64,000 bases of DNA from Datura wrightii (lineage: Eukaryota > Streptophyta > Magnoliopsida > Solanales > Solanaceae). Below, one piece after another: positions 23,930-33,528 of this stretch; positions within the stretch are counted from its first letter, which is position 1; each line of letters starts with the position of its first letter. Below the pieces are notes generated by a model, which worked only from the letters and a program-made list of their open reading frames with translations, made no database searches and was not told where the DNA came from. The stretch is from NCBI GenBank assembly GCA_035772735.1, contig JASDFA010000003.1, forward strand, positions 154,579,001 to 154,643,000. Reading direction: 5' to 3'. The position numbers and the translations under genes are program-made.

Positions 23930-24775
23930 AAAGATACTCAGATAGACTTCTTGACATTGTTAACAAGGTAAGATTGCTGGATGTTGAATTTAAATATTCA
24001 AGAATTGTCGAAAAATATTCTTGTACTAGTGCCCAAAAGATATAAAGCACGTATAACTATCTTTAAAAACACATGAAATCTATCCAAGATTAACTTGGAA
24101 GAGTTATTAAATTCTTTCCAGAAACATGAGCAAATAATAAGGTAAGATGACATGATTGAAAGAGCATTATCATCCAACTACAAAACTCAAACCAAGGGTA
24201 AAATTTTAAAAAAATTCTCACCTTGTTAGCATTGTGGAAAAAGGGTCATTCACCATTTAGATGTTGGAAAATGCCAAATGCAAAGTGCAGTAACTACAAT
24301 GAGCTTAATCATGGAGTAATGATTTGCATAATCAAATCTCAGAACCATGAAGCAGAAGAACGTGTCGCTGATGAAGCAGAACACCAGTTTTTTATTGCAA
24401 CATGCATATTAAGTAAGATGTCAACAAATTCTTGATTGATTGATAGCGATTGCACTAATCATATGAATTATGACAAGAGCTTGTTCAAAAAGTTAAAGCC
24501 TACTGAAATATTCAAAGTTAGGATAGAAAATGGTGGCCAAAGTCTTGTTGAAGAACATTGAACTGTTGTCATCAAAATAACTTCAGGTGATAACACAATT
24601 TCAGATGTTCTTTATGTACCTAATTTTGATCAAAACTTGTTAAGTCTTTGTCAGTTGGTAGAAAAAGGATCCAAAATATCCTTTAAGGATAAGAATTGCC
24701 TCATCAATGATCTTGTTGGAAGAGAAAATTTAAAAATTAAGATGACAGATAAATTTCTCATTTGATCCAATGGAG
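23930..24775 (+). pseudogene. Cop-2 gag and protease remnant (plus-strand copia)
   Basis: The 5' part of this older element is cut off by the Cop-1 LTR. What remains, in shifting plus-strand frames, is capsid sequence (PKRYKARI, LSKINLEELLNS), a zinc knuckle at about 24225-24265 with a stop and frameshift between its first Cys pair and the KKGHSPFRC end, and a second decayed knuckle (AKCSNYNELNHGVMIC, one Cys changed to Tyr). The protease site reads LIDSDCTNHMNYDKSLF, where the copia family has DSGCTNHM. VLYVPNFDQNLLSLCQLVEKG then marks the protease C-terminus. Many stops: an ancient relic. Confidence 0.82.
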
Positions 24776-25130
24776 GATGTTCTTGTAGAACATTCAAAAG
24801 ATGAGAGGCTGAAAAAGCAGAAGCAAAATGTAAATTTGCTAGGCCTAAAGAAGTTTTTAATGTTTCAAAAAGAATTGAAGAAATGGAGGAGTTGTCGATG
24901 TTTAACAAAAATAAAATTGACAAGATTAAAGTCAAGATGCAAATGGAGTAGAAAGACATGCCAGAAAGTTTTAGTAGTCAAGAGTTGTAATCAAATAGAG
25001 AAGCGAATTTAGTTCACTATAAGTCCAAAAATGAATATGCAGATTTATTCACAAGGTCACTTTCGGTTATCAAGTGTAAAGATTTTAAGATAGAATATCA
25101 GTGTTTTATCATTCCTAAAGTATGGCGGAA
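24776..25130 (+). pseudogene. Cop-2 internally deleted pol, C-terminal tail only
   Basis: Sequence of uncertain origin (24776-25010, Lys-rich in one frame) leads to the last part of RNase H: VHYKSKNEYADLFTRSLSV (about 25014-25070) and the end of pol near 25148. Integrase, RT and most of RNase H are missing, so some 2.5-3 kb of a normal copia pol has been lost between protease and this tail. Confidence 0.7.
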
Positions 25131-25730
25131 TGTTAAAACTATTCTTTAGAATCTGCTGTATCTTTTTTTTACTAAGATATTTTATTAGGACGCTAATTAG
25201 TAACTATTCCTTTTCATATTTGTTAGTTAGTTTTAGATTTTTTTAGGGATTTGAATAGATTAATTATACAGATTTTTTGTTTTAGTTTAGATGCTTATCA
25301 ATTTAAATGTAAACCTATTGATCAAATAAAGTAATTCCATTTACTACATACTTATATATTCAAATCAAAACTCTCCTATCTTTCTTTCTTTCTCTGTTGT
25401 TTTCTCTGCACTTCTTCTTTTAAAAAATCAACACTTTCTTTTTCTGTTTAAATAAATTATCTTTCGTTCATGAATGTTGTTTAATGTTATAAACACAGTA
25501 TATTATCAATGTTCATTACACAATTTCTTAGATAAATTTGAAATCAATCAGACAACTTACAAGTAAATAATAAATACACCATATTATGGATGCCCATTAT
25601 ACAGTTTTCTAGATAAACTTGAAATCAAGTCAACAACTTGTAAGTAGCTCAAGCAAGTAGCTTCCTGAAAAGCCTTGCAATAAAGAAAATAGCTCTACAA
25701 GTAGCACAAGCAGGCAGCTTGCTAGCAGCT
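25131..25730 (+). repeat. Cop-2 3' LTR, left part
   Basis: Begins TGTTAAAACT right at the pol end. The sequence is AT-rich without coding content and includes a tandem duplication (25496-25645). It is interrupted at 25731 by Solo-1 and continues at 49450, where the same AGCTTCCTGAAAAGCC word as at 25656-25675 recurs. No 5' LTR of this element is in the window. Confidence 0.65.
25496..25645 (+). repeat. Diverged tandem duplication in the Cop-2 LTR
   Basis: Copy one is 25496-25566 and copy two 25577-25645. Both run through CATTA-ACA-TTTCTTAGATAAA-TTGAAATCAA and end CAACTT-AAGTA, with about one change every five bases. The copies are separated by ten bases. Confidence 0.75.
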
Positions 25731-26476
25731 TGTAACACCCTAACCCAGGGAGGCGCGACTGGCAGTTGGTGCCACCCTGATATGAGCAACTGTGATGCCC
25801 AAATATAAAATAAAGGCCAAAACCGACGAGGTTCGACAATACAATAACTATAAAATCAGAGTAACAACAAACTATAGCAGAAATTAATTTACCAACCAAC
25901 CAAAAGGATATACAATAGGCCCACCTAACTTGCAATAACGACCTAACCCCATAGACATCTATGAGCCTCTACGAATACAACAGTAAACAATGGATCGGGA
26001 AAAGGCCCCCATCTATCCCATAAATCGACCTCGGGCAGCTCCAAAATACATGGAGCGCACAGACTCATCTAAAACTCCACTCAGCAACCAAGAACTCGAT
26101 TTATCAGTGTGTAATCACCTACAGGCATGAATGAAGTGCCCTGACTAGGGCATCAATATAATAATGTACCAAGTATGAAAGGAAGAAACAACTGCAAGAC
26201 TCAGATTAGGGATCAACAGATATACTGGATATCGTAGAAGGAGAAACTCAATTTAAGTAAACACATAGAACCTACCTGGCCCCCATAAGCCTGATAAGTA
26301 CAAGCAAGTGCATAATCAGAACCTACTTGGTCCCTATAAGTTCAACAAGTCTAAAACAAGTAAGCAACAATAAGCAACGCCTATCCCACACAGCTTACCT
26401 ATCAGCTAACACCGGCCAACATCTAGCATCTACTACTATTAGATAACAGATAGCACAAGCAACAATTAAAATATAA
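25731..26476 (-). repeat. Solo-1: solo gypsy LTR, left part
   Basis: Starts TGTAACACCC; the right end of the same LTR is GGTGTTACA at 49449. The summed length without Ath-1 is about 1.68 kb. Flanks CAGCT (25726-25730) and CACCT (49450-49454) agree at four of five bases, a decayed target duplication. The orientation is inferred from end similarity with Gyp-1 to Gyp-4. No internal gypsy genes lie beside it, hence a solo LTR. It is split by Ath-1. Confidence 0.75.
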
Positions 26477-27010
26477 CCTTGATGTGTTGTGAGTTTACAA
26501 CACTTTTGATACTTAAAACTAAGAAAATAGCATGGACTTAGGTGTGTTTATATGAATATGAGATACTTTTATTTTGTTTTCAAAGAAAATAAGTGTTGGA
26601 GCAAAGATGTGAAAAAGATGCATAAAAGGGCAGAAAATCAGCTAAGTACCAATCTCAGTACGAGTCGTACCTTGATTGTATGATTCGTACTGAGACTCAT
26701 GGAAAAACTCAGAAGGTTAAAATAAGGCAAAGGAAAAGTACAACTCTCAGTGTGAGCCGTAACTGGAATCATGAAAATCTTCAGAGAAAATTACACAAGG
26801 AAGTTTCTTGGTATGGGTGGAACTCATCAATTATAGCATTACTTACGACACCATAAGTCGTGGGGAGCTTCAGTGATCCTTAAAGACTTGGCAGAACTTT
26901 AGATACAACAAGAAAGTACGAGTCATAGAGGAAGGTACGAGGCATACCACAACACTCGTAGAGAACCTCAGAGGATGTCAAAATTCTCAAGGCCAAGCCA
27001 CGGATGGATT

Positions 27011-27043
27011 GTACGACTCGTACGACTATGGTACGAGTCGTAC
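27011..27043. repeat. Perfect 13-bp inverted repeat in Ath-1 U3
   Basis: GTACGACTCGTAC (27011-27023) and GTACGAGTCGTAC (27031-27043) are exact reverse complements with a 7-base spacer. Because each arm is itself nearly palindromic, several foldings are possible. The partner LTR has a decayed version near 47375-47410. Confidence 0.85.
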
Positions 27044-27204
27044 CAGCTGTCAACACTTAGTCAAATCTGCAGTAGCCAAGGGATGTACAAGAGGCAGGTA
27101 CGTCCCGTACAATCCTGTTATGGGTTGTATGATCAATCGTGAGTCAAGTCGGTGCCAGATATGGAAAATTTTCTGTAAGCTTAGGAAAAGATTTATGATG
27201 TTTG

Positions 27205-27212
27205 TATAAATA
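27205..27212 (+). promoter_or_regulatory. TATA box of the Ath-1 5' LTR
   Basis: TATAAATA on the plus strand, about 170 bp after the palindrome cluster; the partner LTR has TATAAATA at 47572-47579. Confidence 0.6.
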
Positions 27213-28143
27213 TATTTTATGTTTTATTTTAGTAGAACAACATAGAGAGAAGCTAGTAGACATGTGATTGCATTGTGGAAAGTATTATTTGTGATCTATT
27301 ATCAAGTGTTGGAAAGCAATTCTTAGGATCAACACTTGATTTTATCAATTGTTCTTGAGTTTGTTCATTGATATTCAAACCAGGTTCTCTTCCAATTATT
27401 GTTATAAGTATTTAATTATGTGTTTGTCTATGAATGCTAATTCTTATAATCATGAGAGGCTAAAACCTCCACAACTAGGATTGTGGGAATTATGATGGAT
27501 TAAGGAAATAGGGTTACACAAAGTGATTCAAAACTAATGCTAAATGATTGTATTGTATTCTCTTTATCTTTAAACATTTCTTAACGGCGTGCAACGTTAG
27601 AAATTGCCCGAATTTTTTACTTTCTTGAACCTAGAGAAGTAGAGACTAGAAATAGAGAATTGCAACAAAGCCTTTATTTTTATGATCATTGTATGACTTG
27701 AGCAGCGGTCACAGAAAAGTTAATTTGGGACATATTGATAATGGTTAAAAAGAAATTGCTCATGAGACCTGACCCGGTAATTGAGTATAGTCATCCAATA
27801 GGGTCGAACCATTCGTTTGGATGAACCCTAGTTATCAGTTCTACAAGTAAGCATTGGGATTGATCATGTGTATATACCCGAAGTAATTATGAACCCACGG
27901 GGAAAAATTACCCTAGCTATTTGCAAATATTGATAACAACCATAATTACGATATTGTTTTAATATTGTTTTTCTTTAAAACCCTCCAATTTGGAGATAAC
28001 TTACCAACAAGTTTAAGTACCGACATTAGTCCAGATCTTACTTATTCCCTGTGGGTTCGACCCCAGCCTCTTTGTTGGTTTCTTCATTGAAAACATCCAT
28101 TTCATTCTTTGCTAGGAAGTGTGAGTTTGAGTGTTATTAAAAG

Positions 28144-28161
28144 TGGCGTTGTTGTCAGGAA
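28144..28161 (+). other. Ath-1 primer-binding site (tRNA-Asp type, decayed)
   Basis: TGGCGTTGTTGTCAGGAA resembles TGGCGCCGTTGCCGGGGA, complementary to the 3' end of plant tRNA-Asp, with transition-type changes. Ath-2 has better kept versions. The leader to about 28240 has no other feature. Confidence 0.8.
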
Positions 28162-28239
28162 TACGGCTAAAATTAGATTAATCGGTTGTATTTAACTTTT
28201 GGTTGTTATTTCCTGAATTACGTTTTCTTTTTGTTTTTG

Positions 28240-29231
28240 GATATCCACATGTTGTCCCTTGGTGAATGCCAAGTACTTGTCCAAGTGGAAACCCCCTAAT
28301 TCCTTTGGATCTGGAACTCAAAAGAACACTGCGAAGGATGGAGAACCAAGAGCAGAGATGCCCATATTGTTGAAGAAGCTAGGCAAACTGAGCTAGCTTA
28401 GCAAACTGCAATTTAGGACGCGAAGGATGCTTGAGATGAGGTTGTCAACGCTGGTCTTCATGGAAGGGGAAACAGAGGCCAAAGATTTGCCCCTCAATTT
28501 CTTGATGAGGATGATCCGTAAATTGATGAAGTTGGGTCAATCGGAGCTATTGTACCACCACCTTTGCCGGCTGGGGAAAAATTTGACATCACTAGCATCA
28601 TTGATCCAATTGTTGAACATAAAGGGAGTGTTTAGTGGTCACACAACTAATGATGCCAACCTGCACTTAATGAACTTTGTTGGAATATACAAGTCATAAA
28701 GGTTGCCCAGAGTCAGCCAGGACTCAATAAGGCTAAGACTCTTCCCCTTCTCTCTATCTGGGGAGATCACTTTATGGTTATCAGAGTTGCCCAACGACTC
28801 CATTACCAACTGGAGGGAGCTCAAAGAAGCTTTTCTAGAGAGATTCTTTCCACCCCCAGGACACTACAGCTTAAGGATGAGATATACAACTTTCTAAAAT
28901 AGAAGACTAAGGCACTTCGTAAAACCTGGTTGAGATTTAAGAAGAAGTTGACCAAGTGCCCAAAGCATAAAATTCCTTATGACAGTTTGTTTGAGATTTT
29001 CTATAGATCACTGCATAACAATACTAAAGTTGTTGCAGACATAGTGGTGGGAGGAACTCTGATGTGCCACACTTTGGAGCAAGTTGCCACTATTCTAGAC
29101 AGGGTGATGAAAACAAATAGAGCATGGCACACCCGGGAAGCGAAAGCAACAACTAGTACATATGTTGTTGGTTTGACTGTAGACCAACGAAGGAAGGAAG
29201 AAGAACGTGACCAGGAATTGGCCTATATGCA
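28240..29231 (+). pseudogene. Ath-1 gag, N-terminal part
   Basis: A retrotransposon gag domain in three plus-strand frames. First an Asp/Pro-rich leader and DANLHLMNFVGIYKS (28427-28699), then RLRLFPFSLSGEITLWLSEL and TNWRELKEAFLERFFPP (28703-28897). A third piece (28930-29231) reads RFKKKLTKCPKHKIPYDSL, LMCHTLEQVATILDRV and EEERDQELAYM. Frameshifts lie near 28700 and 28900. Gyp-3 starts at 29232 and the frame resumes at 43631. The open frame running on to 29328 is an artefact reading into the Gyp-3 LTR. Confidence 0.85.
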
Positions 29232-31673
29232 TGTCACGCCCCAGGCCTACACCTTGGACGCAACACAGTACTTGAAGCCACAAGTGATCCCAAGACAGCT
29301 CCTAGTCTATCATACACTAGCATTCTGAGTAAACATGTACAATAAAACTTTTAATTAACAGGATTAACTAGTTTAAGAAAGAGAAAAAAATTGAAAGTAA
29401 TGAAGAAACTGACATTTTCTGAAATACATCTCTGAGAAAAAGTCTGGTCTGAAAGCCATCTACTGAGGAGTTGCTGGGACAAGCCCCCAGCTAACTCTAA
29501 GTCTATAGAAAATCATAACTCAACTGAAGAAAATAAACAAGGCCCTTGAATGATGAGGACTCACACTTTGGCTGCTGAGGTAGAGGCTTTGAAACTGCGG
29601 TGATTATTTGAGCTGGGTCTAAGAACCTGCAGCTATATCATGAAATGATATAGCATAAAAGTATGCGTCAGTACTTTGAATGTACTGAGTAAGTGAGAGA
29701 AACATGAATAATATGCAGAACTGGTAACTAAACTGATACGACATGAAATGACCAACTAAAATGCTGAATACTGATACAATTAATAATAAATTGATATGGT
29801 CAAAAGTGACATTGGTTGATGGTCATAAACATGTCCTAAGTCTGAAATACTAAGTTTGTAATACTACATTGAACTAATCTGGATTGAAGAATCTGAGAGA
29901 AAATTGTCGGACTAGTGGGAGAGGCTATAACCTACATATAACCACGCGAGCTAAACGTGGAGTCTGATGTACACACCTCACCGGTAGGACCCAATATACC
30001 TTACTAGGGTATAAAGTCATGGACTGCAATAATCACTATCAAAGGGGCCATGAGACCAAGTAAAAATATATAACTACGGTGGCAATGTAGTTCTGGAACC
30101 AGGGTGCACTGGAACCCAGGCCCTTTCGGTGCTAAGTCCTACTCCCACTGGATAATCCTATTACTGCTACTACTGACAAGCGGATAGCTCGATACTGGGG
30201 CCCATTACTATACTGACCCAGGGATACTGTCAGAGAGTTCCCTGAGCGTCTTATAGGACTAGAATTGGAAACTGAGTTCTCAGACTAGTCAGAGCTGCTT
30301 ATTTGGAAGCGTCATAACTGTCTTAAGAACAACTAATTACTGAACTGGGGTCCGGGGGCCGGTAAGAGCTATAATTGGATTTCCATGACCGCCTAATGGA
30401 CCAATTAACTGTAATCTAAGTCTGATTTTGATAACTGAGAGGCACCACTGATACCTTGAGAAAAGACCATAGTAAAACTGATCAACTGACATTTCTGACT
30501 AACACTAAAATATTCTAGTACTGTGACTGCAACGGAACTGACAATTCCAAGAAAATACAAAGTATATAGAATTTCTGACTAAATCTGAATATCATACAAG
30601 TAACTGAATTGTTAACACATACAAGCATTATAAAAGCCCCTAACTATGAAAGATGCAACCAATTCTCAAGAATTCAAAGCCTAAGCAAGAGTCTAATTTC
30701 TAACATTTCAACATTTAGGGCTGAATTTCTAAAGTCTATGGAATAAGCATCATTTTTATTAACATCTAGTGGAAAAGATAGCTACAATTAACATAAGACC
30801 AGATTCTACATGAATTAATCCAAGAAAAACAACAATATCTTAAATTTCGTAAATTCAGGGCTAGAACTGAAAGTTAACTAAGAGAGGGTTTCTGGGGGAC
30901 ACAAGGAGAGAACAATCAGTGCTCAATTCCCACATACCTGTAGAAGAGAATCTGATAAAAATCTTGAAGAAAGACTGAGAAGATGAATGTTTTCCCTAGC
31001 TTCTTCTCTAAACTCCTAACTATTTCTACGCTCTGGTTTGTGACAGGATGAGTGAAGGAGGAAGGGGAATTGTCGTCCTATCCCTTTTTACTCCCTCCCA
31101 AGACCCCAAAATGACAAGGTTGGGAATCAAAAAGCTGGAAAAGTACTAAAGTACCCCTGATAGAAAGAACTGAAAACTGCCTAACACTAAACAACAGACC
31201 TTAAAATAGGTCGTTGGTTGTAACGACGGCCCGTTGAATCTGGTCGTGGTTTCTAGGTTCAGAAACAAGGTTTACTGGAGGTGTCCCACGGTTAGATACA
31301 ACGGTCCATTGGAAGCAAGAACGGGTGGTTGATACCCCCCGTAGGAACTAGTAAGAAAACTGGCACGGGGACGATGGGTGGTAACAACGGCTCATTGGTA
31401 ACACCAACGGACCGTTGTTCCCTCTTGTTGCCTCAAGGAAAGGTTTGGTAATCCTCTGAACTTGAGATTCAACAAACGATAGGACGGCTCATTGTTAGGA
31501 ATAATAAGTCATCCTATGTCTCGTTGTTTCCCCTCGAAGGAAGGCTGCTACAAACCACGACCACTTACAACAGTCCGTTGTGGGGGTCATCTGAGACAGA
31601 AAAAATTTCTGGTTTTTCAATGGTTTTTCATGCAACATTTGAATTTAGTCTAGGAAAGTTTCGGGGTGTTACA
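29232..31673 (-). repeat. Gyp-3 3' LTR
   Basis: TGTCACGCCCC to GGTGTTACA. Region 31205-31580 holds repeated AACGG-CCGTTG words in U3. No coding content is seen. Confidence 0.92.
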
Positions 31674-31690
31674 ATATCTCCCCCTCGGGA
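31674..31690 (-). other. Gyp-3 polypurine tract
   Basis: The minus strand reads ATCCCGAGGGGGAGATAT next to the 3' LTR. The region 31691-31920 is 3' untranslated internal sequence. Confidence 0.78.
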
Positions 31691-31924
31691 TTATTCGTCT
31701 TCAAGTGAAGGCCAAAACTAGGAAAAGAGTCGAGATTTCTAAAATCTAGGCTATGACTGATTTTTAAAGGAGTAACTGACTCCGAACTGACTTAACCGTA
31801 CTACCTAAGTTGATGCAACTAGAATGCACGCAGAAAATCTAAACAAGGCTAATGAGTACAGAACTGAGTATAGTACTGAGAAGGAATTTAGTACTTGATT
31901 TTGGGTCTGAACTGGAATGGAATA

Positions 31925-32414
31925 AGTGAGAGTGTTTGGCCATCATGTTTGCTTCCGCTTCCTATGTGGCTCCCTCAACTTGCTGATTTCTCTATAGAAC
32001 CTTAACTAAAGCTATCTCCTTATTCCTCAACTTACGAACCTGACGTTCAAGGATCTGGACTGGTACCTCCTCATATGTGAGACTATCCTTTATCTCCACA
32101 TTGTCTAATCGAACTACTGAAGTTGGATCATCGATGCACTTCTTCAAAAGTGATACATGGAACACTGGGTGTACTGCTGCTAGTTCTGAAGGTAACTCTA
32201 GCCGATAGGCCACCTTACAAATCTGTATCAGTATCTTATAGGGTCCCACATATTGTGGACTGAGCTTTCCTTTTTTCCCAAATCTCATCACCTCTTTCAT
32301 GGGCGAGATTTTCAGGTATACCCAGTTACCAACTGCAAACTCCAATTCTCTTCTCCGCACATCGGCATAGGATTTTTGATGGCTCTGAGTTGTTTTCAGC
32401 CTTTCTTAGATGAG
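31925..32414 (-). pseudogene. Gyp-3 integrase C-terminus with interrupted chromodomain
   Basis: Open at 31992-32360: RRRELEFAVGNWVYLKISPM, the GPY module (QYVGPYKILIQI), and linker HPVFHVSLLKKCIDD. Then comes the chromodomain start EVPVQILERQVRKLRNKEI. After VKVL the next codon is TAG where Gyp-1 and Gyp-2 have Trp. A few codons on, the Trp before EAEA is also TAG. Both stops are single G-to-A changes of TGG on the coding strand. Upstream, a stop occurs near 32407 in the helix before the GPY module. Confidence 0.9.
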
Positions 32415-33340
32415 CTAAACTTTCTGCACTGCCTTATGCACTAAGTATGGCCCTATCAAGGTAGCTTCACCAACTTCAAACCACCCTATAGGCGATCTAC
32501 ACCTCCTACCATATAATGCTTCGAATGGAGCCATCTGAATGCTGGAATGGTAGCTGTTTTGTATGCAAACTTGATAAGAGGCGAATGGACATCCCAATTA
32601 CCCTTAAAATCGATCGTGCATGCTCTTAGAATATCGTCCAGGGTTTGTATGATCCACTCAGGTTGCCCATCAATCTGCGGATGAAAAGCGGTACTGAGTT
32701 TAACCTGGGTGCCTAGTCCCTTCTGAAAGGACTTCCATAAGTGTGAGGTGAACTATGCTCCCCTTTCTAAAATGATGGAAAAGGGTACGCCATGAAGTCT
32801 GACTAACTCTTAGATATAAAGTTTGGCATAGTCGTTCGTTGAGTTTGTGGTTTTGACTGGGAGGAAATGAGCTGTCTTGGTCAACCGATCTACTATTACC
32901 TAGATTGAGTCATGCTGCCAATGAGTTCGAGGTAGACCTGTAATAAAGTCCATAGTTACCTCTTCCCACTTCCACGTGGGTATACTGATATCTTGAGTCA
33001 CGCCCCCTGGCCTTTGATGCTCTACTTTGACTTGCTGGAAGTTCGGGCACTTAGCTACAAATTCGGCAATATCTCTTTTCATGTCGTTCCACTAGTAAAT
33101 ATCCCTTAAATTGCGGTACATTTTGGTAGCACCAGGATGAATGGAGTACCTCAAGCTGTGTGCTTCAACCAAAATCTGCTGTCTCAATTCGCCAACATAT
33201 GCCACACACAATCTTCCCTGGTACCAGAGCACTCCATCTCTCCCTTGGGAGAAAGCCTCAACCTCCTTTCTAAGAACTGCTTCCTTGAGCTTAAATAAAA
33301 TTGGATCTTCATCTTGTCTGAACTTAACCTCAACAACCAA
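32415..33340 (-). pseudogene. Gyp-3 integrase, zinc finger and core
   Basis: The zinc-binding part lies at 33092-33340 (WYQGRLCVAYVGELRQQILVE, AHSLRYSIHPGATKMYRNL) and continues at 32900-33082 with AKCPNFQQVKVEHQRPGG, where CPNC has become CPNF. The core keeps the first Asp (TMDFITGLPRTH). The second reads SIILERG, so Asp is replaced, and the third-acid region reads HPQIDGQPEWIIQ with Glu kept. The core end is YQVCIQNSYHSSIQMAPFEAL (32415-32597). Stops occur near 33090, 32890 and 32815. Confidence 0.85.
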
Positions 33341-33523
33341 GGATGAATCTAACCCTCTTTATACTACTACCCCACATTCGGCTGAGTCTACCAGCTGCAC
33401 CCCTAACTGGGCTAGTCTGTGAACATCCTTTCCTAATTCCTTTTTACCTTCTTCCACATGAGCCACACTGCCCATAGACACTCTACTTAGAGCATCAGCC
33501 ACTATGTTGGCTTTGCCCGGGTG
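33341..33523 (-). pseudogene. Gyp-3 RNase H end and linker
   Basis: Short segment before Solo-2 carrying the end of RNase H (HPGKANIVADALSR, MGSVAHVEEGKKELG) and the linker to integrase (DVHRLAQLGVQLV). The frame joins the part at 37977 across Solo-2. Confidence 0.85.
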
Positions 33524-33528
33524 ATACA
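33524..33528. other. Target-site duplication of Solo-2 (left copy)
   Basis: ATACA here and the identical ATACA at 37972-37976 flank the solo LTR exactly. Confidence 0.9.

Larger units (their letters stand above)
26477..28139 (+). repeat. Ath-1 5' LTR
   Basis: Aligns with 46817-48512. The start TG has become CC and the end GTTATCA reads GTTATTA. It carries repeated TACGAGTCGTAC-like words (26655-27130). From 27460 it shares the block CCACAACTAGG with the Ath-2 LTRs, which puts both in one lineage. Confidence 0.87.

Noticed and set aside
28930..29328. 132-codon ORF as a single gag piece
   Set aside because: After 29231 it reads into the Gyp-3 LTR, so the last 32 codons are not gag.
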